DNA from: Adhaeribacter swui
Lineage (GTDB): Bacteria; Bacteroidota; Bacteroidia; Cytophagales; Hymenobacteraceae
Reading direction: 5' to 3'
Assembly (NCBI RefSeq): GCF_014217805.1
Contig: NZ_CP055156.1
Coordinates: 372,001 to 436,000, forward strand
Length of the DNA stretch: 64,000 bases
The notes under the pieces are model-generated. The model was given only the letters and a program-made list of their open reading frames with translations. It was not told where the DNA came from and searched no databases. Position numbers and translations under genes: made by a program. How positions within the stretch are numbered: the stretch's first letter is position 1; each line of letters starts with the position of its first letter. Positions 9,599 through 17,582 of this stretch are shown here, one piece after another.

Positions 9599-9897
9599 CT
9601 AAAGTTAAGGAGTTGCAGGTATGTTATGCCACTAATTGCGGGTAGATTTCCAAAATTAATTTGGTTAAATCCTTGATTTCAGGAAGCGAAAATTTTTAAA
9701 TTTTTCCGTTTCTGCGGCTTTATGTATCTAGTTTTCAGCTATAAAAAACATCCCTGTGGGCACCTAAATATGCCAGCGAGTAAACGATAATCCCTCATCA
9801 ACTTCCGGCGTTAGGTTAAAATTTTACGTATAGATCTAAAGTATTTTCCCTAGTTTTAGGTTTTAACCAGCCTGGCGGTTGGGGCAGAACAGCCCGA

Positions 9898-10665
9898 ATG
9901 TTCTGTTATAATGTATCTGTGCGAATGCCTTTAAGAGAAGAATTTGAAATTTCCGGTAACTGGTTATTCCGGCGGCGTGGTTGGTTGCCCATGTTACTTT
10001 TCCCGTTTGCTATTGCCTTACTTTATTTTTACCGCGATTTTACCTACGCCTGCGTTACCAGTACTTTTTGGAGTACAGTCTGTTTACTAGTATCCTTGCT
10101 GGGTTTGCTGGTACGCGCTCTTACTGTGGGGCACACGCCCAAAGGCACCTCCGGCCGCAATACCGAAAAACAAGTAGCCGATTGTTTAAACCATACGGGA
10201 GTTTATTCGGTGGTACGGCACCCTTTGTATTTAGGTAATTTTTTAATGTGGCTGGGCTTGTTCTTGTTTATTGGCATCTGGTGGTTTGTAATTATCTGCG
10301 TGCTAGTATTTTGGCTGTATTACGAACGCATTATGTTTGCCGAAGAAGAGTTTTTACGCCGCAGCTACTCGCAAGCTTATGAAACCTGGGCCAGCCAAAC
10401 ACCGGCGTTTTTACCGCGTTTATCGGGCTGGCAGGCTTCTACCCTGCCCTTTTCGCTGCGTAACGTGCTTAAACGCGAGTACAATGGTTTACTGGCCCTG
10501 GTAGTTTCTTTTACCTTGCTAAATGCCATGAGCCACTTATTTATGCATCAGCAATTGCAAGTAGATGTATTCTGGCAAATTGTTTTTGGACTCGGCGTTG
10601 TAATTTTCATCATCCTAAAATCCCTTAAAAAGTACACCCACGTCCTCGAAATTGCCGGACGTTAG
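9898..10665 (+). CDS. Isoprenylcysteine carboxyl methyltransferase (ICMT/PEMT)-family membrane protein
   Basis: This 255-residue integral membrane protein has about five to six hydrophobic segments and the ICMT/PEMT signature: GVYSVVRHPLYLGNF at about 100-115, followed by the YERIMFAEEEFLRRSYSQAYETWA helix that binds S-adenosylmethionine in this superfamily. The last 60 residues add two further membrane helices. Bacterial members methylate lipids or small molecules, mostly uncharacterised. The start is the ATG at 9898; a second ATG nine codons downstream (9925) is possible because the first residues look poorly conserved. The 299 bp gap upstream shows no ORF and no clear promoter. The gene is convergent with the large metallophosphoesterase gene. 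Confidence 0.8.
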   Translation: MFCYNVSVRMPLREEFEISGNWLFRRRGWLPMLLFPFAIALLYFYRDFTYACVTSTFWSTVCLLVSLLGLLVRALTVGHTPKGTSGRNTEKQVADCLNHTGVYSVVRHPLYLGNFLMWLGLFLFIGIWWFVIICVLVFWLYYERIMFAEEEFLRRSYSQAYETWASQTPAFLPRLSGWQASTLPFSLRNVLKREYNGLLALVVSFTLLNAMSHLFMHQQLQVDVFWQIVFGLGVVIFIILKSLKKYTHVLEIAGR

Positions 10666-10670
10666 TTCAT

Positions 10671-10695
10671 AGTCCATGGTCGATAGTCCGTAGAC
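10671..10695 (+). repeat. Dispersed 25 bp repeat, copy 1
   Basis: This 25 bp segment begins AGTCCATGGT and ends GTAGAC. The reverse complement of 29595-29619 matches it at 21 of 25 positions by eye. Both copies are intergenic. The role is unknown; it may be one unit of a dispersed intergenic repeat family. Confidence 0.5.
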
Positions 10696-10810
10696 CACGG
10701 ATATTTATACCTTAATATCAGCCGATAGAGTAAATTTTTAAAATTTCTCATTTCTGCGGATAAACGAAGCACCTATTTTACGGCAAATAAACTTAACATT
10801 GTCTAGGGTT

Positions 10811-10841
10811 GTACTTAGAGTTAGCGCAGCGCTCTAAGTAC
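10811..10841. repeat. REP-like hairpin 1
   Basis: A perfect 10 bp inverted repeat: GTACTTAGAG at 10811-10820 and CTCTAAGTAC at 10832-10841, with an 11-base loop TTAGCGCAGCG. There is no T-run, so it is not a standard intrinsic terminator. The inner sequence TAGAGTT(n)GCG is shared with the hairpin at 10916-10949 read on the other strand. Confidence 0.7.
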
Positions 10842-10850
10842 TCTCGGGCA

Positions 10851-10867
10851 GCCAATCTCCGATTGGC
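10851..10867. repeat. Short hairpin between the REP-like hairpins
   Basis: GCCAATC at 10851-10857 pairs perfectly with GATTGGC at 10861-10867 around a 3-base loop TCC. It lies between the two longer hairpins of the 366 bp convergent gap 10666-11031. Confidence 0.55.
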
Positions 10868-10915
10868 ATTTATCTGAATGCATGGATGTGCTAATTAGAG
10901 AATAGCCGTCCGAAA

Positions 10916-10949
10916 ATGCGTAGAGACTGCTAACGCGAACTCTACGCAT
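10916..10949. repeat. REP-like hairpin 2
   Basis: A perfect 10 bp inverted repeat: ATGCGTAGAG at 10916-10925 and CTCTACGCAT at 10940-10949, with a 14-base loop. Its reverse complement has TAGAGTTCGCG...CTCTA, which resembles hairpin 1 (TAGAGTTAGCG...CTCTA). The pair therefore looks like two related palindromic units in one gap. No T-run follows. Confidence 0.7.
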
Positions 10950-11031
10950 AACTGAAGCCTGGATTTTACTTTTTCAGAAATATCAAAAATTTAAAAATTC
11001 AGCTTTATTTAGATTAGCCGAACGGTATGGA

Positions 11032-14000
11032 TCAAAACAAAAAGCCGTAAGTTAAATTAAAATAATGGGCTTCGCCGCCGATGGAGTAGGTGCCGGAAAA
11101 CACGGCTTTGTTTAAAATATCAACCCAGGCGCCTACCCCGTAGCCGTAGTGCAAACCCCGGAATAATTTGTTGGAAGCATCGTTATCTGCGAAAACCCGG
11201 CCGGTATCGTAAAACAACAGCGTACCAAATTTTCCCGGGAACAAGTACAAATTAAACCGGAACAATTGAATACGCGCCTCGGCGTTGGCATACACGGTGC
11301 TGCGGCCGGCAAAACGCGTACGGTTAAAGCCGCGCAGGTTGGTAGTGCCCCCCAAGGTGTTAGCCTGGTAAAACCGGTAATCGCCGAAATTATGCGCCGC
11401 GCCTAACCGCCCTGCCCAGGTAAGCTGAAACGGAAAATCCGGGGTGAGATAAAAGACTACCTGAGAATTCACATTGGTATAGCGCAATTGGTTGCGCCCC
11501 AGCTCACGGTTAAAACTTACTTCGTTTAAAAACTTTATGCCGATGTAGGGGTTAACCGGATTACTAACAGCCTCCAGATTTAGAAATAAGCGTAAACCCA
11601 GGTAATCGTTCTTATCAAAAGCACCTTGTACTTCGGCGTTGGTTTGCACTAACTGCCGCGCTTGCTGCCCCGAAGCGGCCGAATCAATCCGGAAATGATC
11701 GTATTGCGGACCAATCCCAAATTTTAAAAAACTAAATATATTTTTGTTGATGGTAGGCGAAAAATACAGACGGGAGAACCGCACCCGGTAATCTTTTACT
11801 TGATCTAAATCGGCCGGCGTCTTGTTGCCTTCGCCAAAAAAGTTATACAGTAACTGAGGGCCGTACACATAAGCCTGCAATCCTACATCGTACTGCGAGA
11901 AAACAGCTTTAAAATCGCCATCATAGCGCACATTATACGCCGCCCGGGCAAAAGAATAATTTGCTCCTACCCGGTGCTCGGTAGCGTACGGTTCTTTCCG
12001 GAATTTATGTGTGCGGTAAATTAAACCAGCTCCTATAAAAAATTTATCGTCGGGGTTATAGGCAAACGAAAGCCGGGGGCCGATGTAAGGCGTTTGCTGC
12101 TCCGTGCGGTCGTAGCGGTTTACTTCTTTGTAGTTTTTGGTTTCGTTTTTAGTTTCGGGGCCAAAATTAAAGTAATTGCCGGCTTTAGTATCGTAAACCA
12201 GGGTTTTACGGACTAAGCCGCTTACCACGGAGTTATCCGTTATCGAGTCACAGTCGCTGCCGCCAATTATGCGTACCCGAATACCTTTTTGCACCTGTCC
12301 GTTTACTTTAAACACATCGTCGCCGCCCAAGCCATACAAGCGAATTTCTTTGGTTTCGTTAGTATTAAAAGTACGATCGTATACCAGCCGACCAATGGTT
12401 CCGTTTTTACGAATATTATTTACAATTACCTGGGTTTGGTCATTATTTAAGCGGTTCACGATAAAGCGTTCGCGTTTATCGCTGCCGGCTACATCTACGG
12501 TTCTGGCCAAAAATGCGTAATAAACGGCGGCCAGTTGAGGCAGTAAATCGCGGCGGGATTTGAGCTTGGCAGCAATTTCGGCACCGGATAGTTTTGCTAT
12601 TTCGGCGGGCCATTGCGCTACGGCTTGTTCAATTACGGCATCGGTTACGTTTTTTTTAATTTTTTCGGCTTCGGCCAGCCATTGTTCTTTAGTTACTGAG
12701 GCTAAAAAAGTACGATCAGCACTTTGGGCCGTTAAATTCAACCCGATGTAATCCTTATAAGTGTAATCAAAATTTTGGATATTTCGGACAGCCCACTTCC
12801 GGGTAATAAGGTAAGGAATAAAACCATCAGCTTTGAAAAACACCACATCCCGGTCTTTAGGTACCGGTTCAAAAATTCGTTCGCCATCGCCTTTACGTTC
12901 TACCCAGCGCCACTGGCCTTCGTGCCGGTCCCAGTCGCCGATGAGCATATCAAACAAGCGGGCGCGGGCAAAACTTACTTCATCCACGGTATTGTCATTA
13001 TCCTGTTGCTTGCGTTCGAGCACTTTATCGGTGCCCACCAGATTTTTAGCGTAACCTAAACTAGCCACGTTGCGGTGGTCTTCGTCAGGATTTTCTTCCA
13101 AAATTGCTACCTGGTTTTTAAAATTTTCCAGGTATTTACCCAGCAAGGGATCGTCGGGTACGTACACTAATTTCGGGTTAACGTGGTATACGCTAGCTGC
13201 TTCGGCCAGAACGGGTAAAATTAAGGCGCCGTACGGGTGTTGCGCCGAAATTTGATCTTGCAGCACATCGCGGACTAAGGTTTGGCGCATGCTGCTGGGC
13301 AAGATTTGCGCAGGATTTTTGTTAACTGACCGCAACGAAAATTCCCGGCCGGCCTCGTTGCGTAGCCGCAAAGAAGCGGTTTGCTTGCCGCCACCTAAGC
13401 GGTACGGTATCAGGCCGTTTTGTTCGGTTTGCAAATCCAACAAGGGCATTTTTACGGGGGTAGCCCACTCCTGCCGGTAATGTGTTCCTAATAAAAATTG
13501 CTTGGTTTGGCCAGCGCCGTACAGTTTGGGATTAGCTGCTATGGTAATGCTGCTATCTTTAAAACTAGGTCGGGCCACCACATTTTCAACTGGTTTTAGA
13601 GGAGCAGCATCTTGTTGCTGGTACAGCTTGGTGCGGTACATGAGCTGGCCTTGGTTGCCGTTGCCTTGGGGTTCCCAGAACTCGAGCCAGGATTCGCCGT
13701 TGGTGTAATAATTTACGATGGCGTAGCCTTTGGCTTCGTGCCCGAATTGGGCATTGCCGCCGCCTAGTTTCAAGTATTGGGTTTTACAGCCCGAGCCACT
13801 CACGATGGTGTGCACATTGCCGTTTTTAAAATGCTGCAAATTATGTTCGTGCCCGGCGGCATACACCACGTTGGGGTATTTTTTAAAAATTTCCATTAAA
13901 CCGTTCGCGTAAGCCTGGTATTTGGGGTAAGAAATATCCTGACTAATGCCGCCGTAGCGCCGGGCCCAAGGGTAAATAGACCCAACCACCGGCATCGGAA

Positions 14001-14808
14001 TGAACAAATACGGATTTAATTCTAACAGCGGAAAAATATGGTCGAGCACCCGGAAATTGCCGCCGTGAACACCATTACTTTGCAGCGGATGGTGGCCCAC
14101 TACCATAATGTTTTTGCCGCTGTTGCGATTGATAATGTCTTCCAGTTGCACCAGGACTTCGGCTTCGTCGGCTACGTTGCAGTAATTGTTAGGGCCGTAA
14201 GGGCGTTCTTCGGTTTGCAGCCACCACTGCGAGTTTAAGGCGATAAGCACTAAATTTTCCTGTAAAAAAACTTCGTACGGACCGGGGCAACCTTCGTCGG
14301 GCACAAAAAAATTACCGCCACTCACAAACGTAGAATCTTTCAGGTATTCTTCTACATATACTTCTTGCCGGATTACCGATTGCAGTCCGCCGGGCCGGCC
14401 CTGGGCCCAATCGTGGTTGCCCGGAATCATATACTTTTCGCCACGGTAGCCTTGCAAAATATCCAGTTGGGTGCGGATGCGTTCTTCATCGGTTTTGCGG
14501 CCGGGGCTACCGGGTTCGGTAAGGCCATACGAGTAAATATTATCGCCCAAAAAAACCACGGCACTTTTTTCGCCGGCTGCCTGCAATTGCGCACGCAACA
14601 GGTTTAACGACGGTTCCAGCGGGTTTTTAGCGGGAGCACCTACATCGCCGATTAAGAAAATAGAATAAGCCAGTTGGTTAGCCGGCGGCGGGGTGTTTTG
14701 CTGCCAATTGGCTGCTTCGCGGTTATAATAAGGTTTATGAACAGTACAAGAAGGTACAAGAAAAAGCGTAAGCCAGCAAAAAAGAACACCTGTAATAATT
14801 TTACTCAT
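11032..14808 (-). CDS. Metallophosphoesterase lipoprotein fused to a kinase-like region and a BamA/TamA-type outer-membrane barrel
   Basis: The 1258-residue protein starts with a lipoprotein signal ending LVPSC (lipidated Cys21). Residues about 48-330 form a calcineurin-like phosphoesterase: GDVG at 54-57, FLGDN, GNHDW at 130-134, GHHPLQS and GHEHN carry the metal ligands. The middle region (about 520-780) is not phosphatase and contains FDMLIGDWDRHEGQWRW, with Asp627-Arg628-His629, followed by EPVPKDRDVVFF; this resembles the catalytic loop of HipA/FAM20-like atypical kinases (inference). From about 930 to the C-terminal Phe it is a 16-strand-like BamA/surface-antigen barrel with LGGTTNLRGFNRTRFAG, the family's conserved xRGF motif. 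It is probably an outer-membrane protein with an enzymatic head. Substrate is unknown. It is the only minus-strand gene here and is divergent from the HD-PycTM gene. Confidence 0.85.
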   Translation of the reverse strand: MSKIITGVLFCWLTLFLVPSCTVHKPYYNREAANWQQNTPPPANQLAYSIFLIGDVGAPAKNPLEPSLNLLRAQLQAAGEKSAVVFLGDNIYSYGLTEPGSPGRKTDEERIRTQLDILQGYRGEKYMIPGNHDWAQGRPGGLQSVIRQEVYVEEYLKDSTFVSGGNFFVPDEGCPGPYEVFLQENLVLIALNSQWWLQTEERPYGPNNYCNVADEAEVLVQLEDIINRNSGKNIMVVGHHPLQSNGVHGGNFRVLDHIFPLLELNPYLFIPMPVVGSIYPWARRYGGISQDISYPKYQAYANGLMEIFKKYPNVVYAAGHEHNLQHFKNGNVHTIVSGSGCKTQYLKLGGGNAQFGHEAKGYAIVNYYTNGESWLEFWEPQGNGNQGQLMYRTKLYQQQDAAPLKPVENVVARPSFKDSSITIAANPKLYGAGQTKQFLLGTHYRQEWATPVKMPLLDLQTEQNGLIPYRLGGGKQTASLRLRNEAGREFSLRSVNKNPAQILPSSMRQTLVRDVLQDQISAQHPYGALILPVLAEAASVYHVNPKLVYVPDDPLLGKYLENFKNQVAILEENPDEDHRNVASLGYAKNLVGTDKVLERKQQDNDNTVDEVSFARARLFDMLIGDWDRHEGQWRWVERKGDGERIFEPVPKDRDVVFFKADGFIPYLITRKWAVRNIQNFDYTYKDYIGLNLTAQSADRTFLASVTKEQWLAEAEKIKKNVTDAVIEQAVAQWPAEIAKLSGAEIAAKLKSRRDLLPQLAAVYYAFLARTVDVAGSDKRERFIVNRLNNDQTQVIVNNIRKNGTIGRLVYDRTFNTNETKEIRLYGLGGDDVFKVNGQVQKGIRVRIIGGSDCDSITDNSVVSGLVRKTLVYDTKAGNYFNFGPETKNETKNYKEVNRYDRTEQQTPYIGPRLSFAYNPDDKFFIGAGLIYRTHKFRKEPYATEHRVGANYSFARAAYNVRYDGDFKAVFSQYDVGLQAYVYGPQLLYNFFGEGNKTPADLDQVKDYRVRFSRLYFSPTINKNIFSFLKFGIGPQYDHFRIDSAASGQQARQLVQTNAEVQGAFDKNDYLGLRLFLNLEAVSNPVNPYIGIKFLNEVSFNRELGRNQLRYTNVNSQVVFYLTPDFPFQLTWAGRLGAAHNFGDYRFYQANTLGGTTNLRGFNRTRFAGRSTVYANAEARIQLFRFNLYLFPGKFGTLLFYDTGRVFADNDASNKLFRGLHYGYGVGAWVDILNKAVFSGTYSIGGEAHYFNLTYGFLF

Positions 14809-15196
14809 AGATCAATGGGGCCAATAAGAAAACAAATAAACCGGCTGCATTTATTTGCTGCAGCAAAGCTTTTGTATCGTTTAAAAGTAGCTGCCATTTG
14901 GTGTTACTGCAACTTAGCCCGATAAGTTTATTTTTTAGGCGAGAACCAAACAATTAGCGCGGTGTTTAGCTTTTAACAATAGCGTAAATAATTGGTTTTC
15001 TTTTTAATCGTTCCAGAGAAGTTGGTTGCTACAAAATCAGAATTTTTAAAAATTTCGTATATTTCCTTAACCCAATACCAACCAATGCTGCCAGCTCGCG
15101 AGTTAACCTTACGGTAATAATTAGCGTTTTACTCAAATAGCGGGCGCCTGGCTGCGTTTTTTTTACGGGTTTACGCCTTGCGTCATTATTCTATCT
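14809..15196. other. Divergent intergenic region, 388 bp
   Basis: This gap separates the starts of the metallophosphoesterase (minus) and the HD-PycTM gene (plus). It must hold both promoters, but no exact TAnnTTTG was found on either strand; TATATTTC near 15058 is one base off. It holds one of the recurrent AT palindromes (near 15042, ATTTTTAAAAATTT) and no other structure I could support. Confidence 0.5.
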
Positions 15197-16405
15197 ATGG
15201 AAACATCACTGCTTATAAATAAAGAACAAGAAATTATATTAAAGGCGAGGCAATACGTACAAACGCTTTTTACAGATAAATTATCTAAAAAATACGTTTA
15301 CCACAATTACCGCCATACGCTTGAAATTTCGCAGGAAGCCAGCCTTTTAGCGGACGATTACCAGTTACCGGAATCAGAAAAAGAAATTTTGCTTTTGGCA
15401 GCTTGGTTTCACGATACCGGCTACACCGAAACCTACCAGGGCCACGAAGACCGGAGCGCCGAAATAGCCACTGCTTTTTTACAACAACAAAACTACCCGG
15501 CCGCCCAAATACAGCGGGTAAAAGCGTGTATTCTAGCTACCAAAGCGGGCAGCCAACCGGCCAGTTTACTCGAAGAAATTCTAGCCGATGCCGATATTTC
15601 GAACATCGGGAAAAAGACTTTTTTCCCGAATGCCGAGCTGCTGCGGGCCGAATGGGAGATTTTTTTAAATAAATTTTATACCGATGCCGAGTGGGCGCAA
15701 TACCAACTGGATTTTTTAGAAGCTACTCAATTTAAAACCGAAGCCGCCCAGCGTCGCTATAATTACCAGTTAGCCCAAAACTTAATTGAACAGCAAAATA
15801 TTTTAACGGAAAGCGCGAAAAAAGAAAAAAAGGCCGAAAAAAAGAAACGAAAAACTTACGCGCAACCCAAACGGGGTATCGAAACTATGTTTCAGAGCAC
15901 CTACAGCAACCACATGAATTTGAGCTCTATTGCCGATAATAAAGCCAATATGATGATTAGCTTAAACGCGATTATTATGTCGGTGATTATTACGTATCTG
16001 GGCGCTAAAACCTCCGTAATTGGTACCGAGTTTACCCGTAATCCTATTCTGATGATTCCGGTGGGTATTCTATTGTTAACCACGTTGGGTTCGGTAGTTT
16101 CGGCTATTATGTCGGCGCAGCCAGAGGTTACCAGTTTTAACATTAAACCCAGCAAAGTGCAAAGCAAAAAAGTGAACCTGCTGTTTTTTGGTAATTTCAC
16201 CAAATTACCTTTAGAAGATTTTCAGGCAGGCATGTACGAGATTATGCGCGAAAAAGACGCTTTGTACACCAACATGATTACAGATATTTATTACCTCGGC
16301 GATGTTTTGGCCAAGAAATACCGGTTACTCCGCATCTCCTACACCATTTTTATGATTGGTTTAATCTTAACCGTAATTGCTTTTGTGATTGCGATTAGCC
16401 GCTAA
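15197..16405 (+). CDS. HD-domain phosphohydrolase fused to a Pycsar-effector-like transmembrane domain (PycTM/DUF5706)
   Basis: The 402-residue protein has an N-terminal HD domain: His40 (NYRHTLEI), His72-Asp73 (AAWFHDTGY), His83 (QGHEDRS) and Asp131/Asp133 (LADADISNIG) are the expected metal ligands of a phosphohydrolase. A lysine-rich linker at about 206-226 follows. Residues 232-402 match the Pycsar effector TM family: SNHMNLSSIADNKANMMISLNAII, membrane helices at about 252-270 and 283-306, a cytoplasmic stretch, and a last helix at about 378-400. In Pycsar defence, PycTM proteins are activated by cyclic pyrimidine nucleotides and damage the membrane. No cyclase gene is in the window, so a defence role here is not shown; HD-PycTM proteins also occur outside defence loci in Bacteroidota. 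Confidence 0.85.
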   Translation: METSLLINKEQEIILKARQYVQTLFTDKLSKKYVYHNYRHTLEISQEASLLADDYQLPESEKEILLLAAWFHDTGYTETYQGHEDRSAEIATAFLQQQNYPAAQIQRVKACILATKAGSQPASLLEEILADADISNIGKKTFFPNAELLRAEWEIFLNKFYTDAEWAQYQLDFLEATQFKTEAAQRRYNYQLAQNLIEQQNILTESAKKEKKAEKKKRKTYAQPKRGIETMFQSTYSNHMNLSSIADNKANMMISLNAIIMSVIITYLGAKTSVIGTEFTRNPILMIPVGILLLTTLGSVVSAIMSAQPEVTSFNIKPSKVQSKKVNLLFFGNFTKLPLEDFQAGMYEIMREKDALYTNMITDIYYLGDVLAKKYRLLRISYTIFMIGLILTVIAFVIAISR

Positions 16406-16448
16406 GTTATTCTGGATAAATCGTGATTTTTTAAAAATTAGCTATAAA

Positions 16449-16484
16449 GTAAAAAGCCGGTTGATTTACTAACCGGCTTTTTAC
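16449..16484. terminator. Bidirectional intrinsic terminator
   Basis: A perfect 14 bp stem, GTAAAAAGCCGGTT at 16449-16462 and its complement at 16471-16484, around an 8-base loop, with A and T tracts on the outer flanks. It sits between the convergent HD-PycTM gene and the coiled-coil gene and can serve both. Confidence 0.9.
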
Positions 16485-16511
16485 TTATTAAACTTTAAAG
16501 TAATTTACGAA

Positions 16512-16991
16512 TTATTTCTTCTCTTTAGCAGCTTGCTTTTTGTCGGCCAGCATTTGTTCGCGTTCTTTTTGTTTTTGTTCCAGAGCTTCCTCGCGGGCTT
16601 CGGCTTTTGCTTCGTCGGCTTCTTTGGCTAGTTTTGCTTTGTCTTTAGCGGCAGCTTCTTTTTCTTTAGCCAGTTGTTTTTGTTGATCTTCTTTGGCTTC
16701 CTGCGCTTCTTTGCGGGCTTTTTCTTTAGCCTTTAAAGCATCTTCGCGTTCTTCGTTTTTCGCCGCTAAGGCTTTGGCTTTAACTTTATCGGCATCCTTT
16801 TTTTCGGCGGCGCGCGTTTTAGCCAGTTCTTTTTTCTCTTTTTCTTTTTGTTTGGCAGCTTCTTCTTTGGCCTTTAATGCTTCTTTGCGCGCCCGCTCTT
16901 TTTCTTTGGCCGAGTCTTGGGCCAAAGCCGGATTAAAGGTAAACACCAGCGTTAATAAAGTTAAAATAGTTAATCTGTAGAGGTGTCGCAT
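16512..16991 (-). CDS. Secreted Lys/Glu/Ala-rich coiled-coil protein
   Basis: The 159-residue protein has a signal peptide (residues 1-24, ending NPALAQ) and then an uninterrupted charged helix built almost only from Lys, Glu, Ala, Asp, Arg and Gln, with imperfect repeats of the AKEEAKQKEKE and EAREEALEQKQKE kind. No catalytic motif or domain is visible. It is likely a periplasmic single long alpha-helix or coiled coil. Function is unknown. It could have a structural or spacer role. The ORF on the opposite strand here (16693-16980) is a shadow of this low-complexity sequence. Confidence 0.75.
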   Translation of the reverse strand: MRHLYRLTILTLLTLVFTFNPALAQDSAKEKERARKEALKAKEEAAKQKEKEKKELAKTRAAEKKDADKVKAKALAAKNEEREDALKAKEKARKEAQEAKEDQQKQLAKEKEAAAKDKAKLAKEADEAKAEAREEALEQKQKEREQMLADKKQAAKEKK

Positions 16992-17260
16992 AGTTTATAT
17001 TTTTGTTTTACGCTTGCTAAAATAAAGCCGGTAGCGCTCTTACGCCGGATAAAAACTTATTTCAAAAAAAGACCCCAATTTAGTGCTATACCCACCTGAT
17101 TTAACTCCTAAAAACTTGCACAATAACCCATTTACTTAACTACAAAAAAGCAAAGTTTTAAAAAATCAGGGCTTCCGATGAAGCAAATACCAAATTTAGA
17201 AGCTGGATTTCTGTGAGGAGAATTTTCTGATTGATAAACTCTCCTGACCTGCCTAAAATA

Positions 17261-17288
17261 AAACACCCACTCACGGGAGCGGGTGTTT
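17261..17288. terminator. Terminator-like hairpin
   Basis: AAACACCC at 17261-17268 pairs with GGGTGTTT at 17281-17288; inner bases CTC/GAG extend the stem after one mismatch. A/T tails on both sides are short. It lies about 300 bp downstream of the permease stop, so its parent transcript is unclear. Confidence 0.55.
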
Positions 17289-17409
17289 AACAGGAAACAG
17301 GAAATTCAAAATTTCAAAAATATTGCTATTCTGATCGTTTTTACCAGAAATTTTTTAAATCAAGTTAGTTGTATTGCCAGTATATTATCGCCTGTTTGCC
17401 GGAATTCTT

Positions 17410-17441
17410 AAAAATGCCAACACCAATGCGCTGGCATTTTT
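17410..17441. terminator. Intrinsic terminator, probably of the TSUP gene
   Basis: AAAAATGCCA at 17410-17419 and TGGCATTTTT at 17432-17441 form a perfect 10 bp stem with a 12-base loop, flanked by A and T tracts. On the minus strand it follows the permease stop by about 140 bp. Confidence 0.7.
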
Positions 17442-17582
17442 TCATAATAGGCGCGTTGTATTGTTTATAAATACAAGAAAACGTACGAACAATTTACTCT
17501 AGCGGATTGCGACAGAAGTACTGTTTTTAAAATTTTTAATTTTAGCTAAAGACTTACGGGCAAGTAAAATTTACCGATGCTG

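Larger units (their letters stand above)
16992..17582. other. 591 bp gene-free region with two hairpins
   Basis: No ORF of note lies between the coiled-coil gene start and the TSUP permease stop. It holds two terminator-like hairpins (17261-17288 and 17410-17441), several AT tracts of the common TTTTAAAATTT type, and nothing resembling a tRNA or known riboswitch. The length is unusual for this gene-dense window, so a small RNA is possible but not supported. Confidence 0.55.

Noticed and set aside
12269-14238. Several plus-strand ORFs opposite the phosphatase/BamA gene
   Set aside because: All lie inside the 1258-residue gene on the other strand and show no protein-like features.
15197-16405. 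Complete Pycsar defence system
   Set aside because: Only an effector-like domain is present. No adenylate/guanylate-cyclase-like PycC gene is encoded in the flanking 15 kb on either side, so a system call is not supported.
16693-16980. Plus-strand ORF opposite the coiled-coil gene
   Set aside because: A shadow of the low-complexity Lys/Glu/Ala codons on the other strand; no start context or homology pattern.
17216-17245. Hairpin AGGAGA...TCTCCT in the 591 bp gap
   Set aside because: Only 6 bp of stem with an 18-base loop; not distinguishable from chance.
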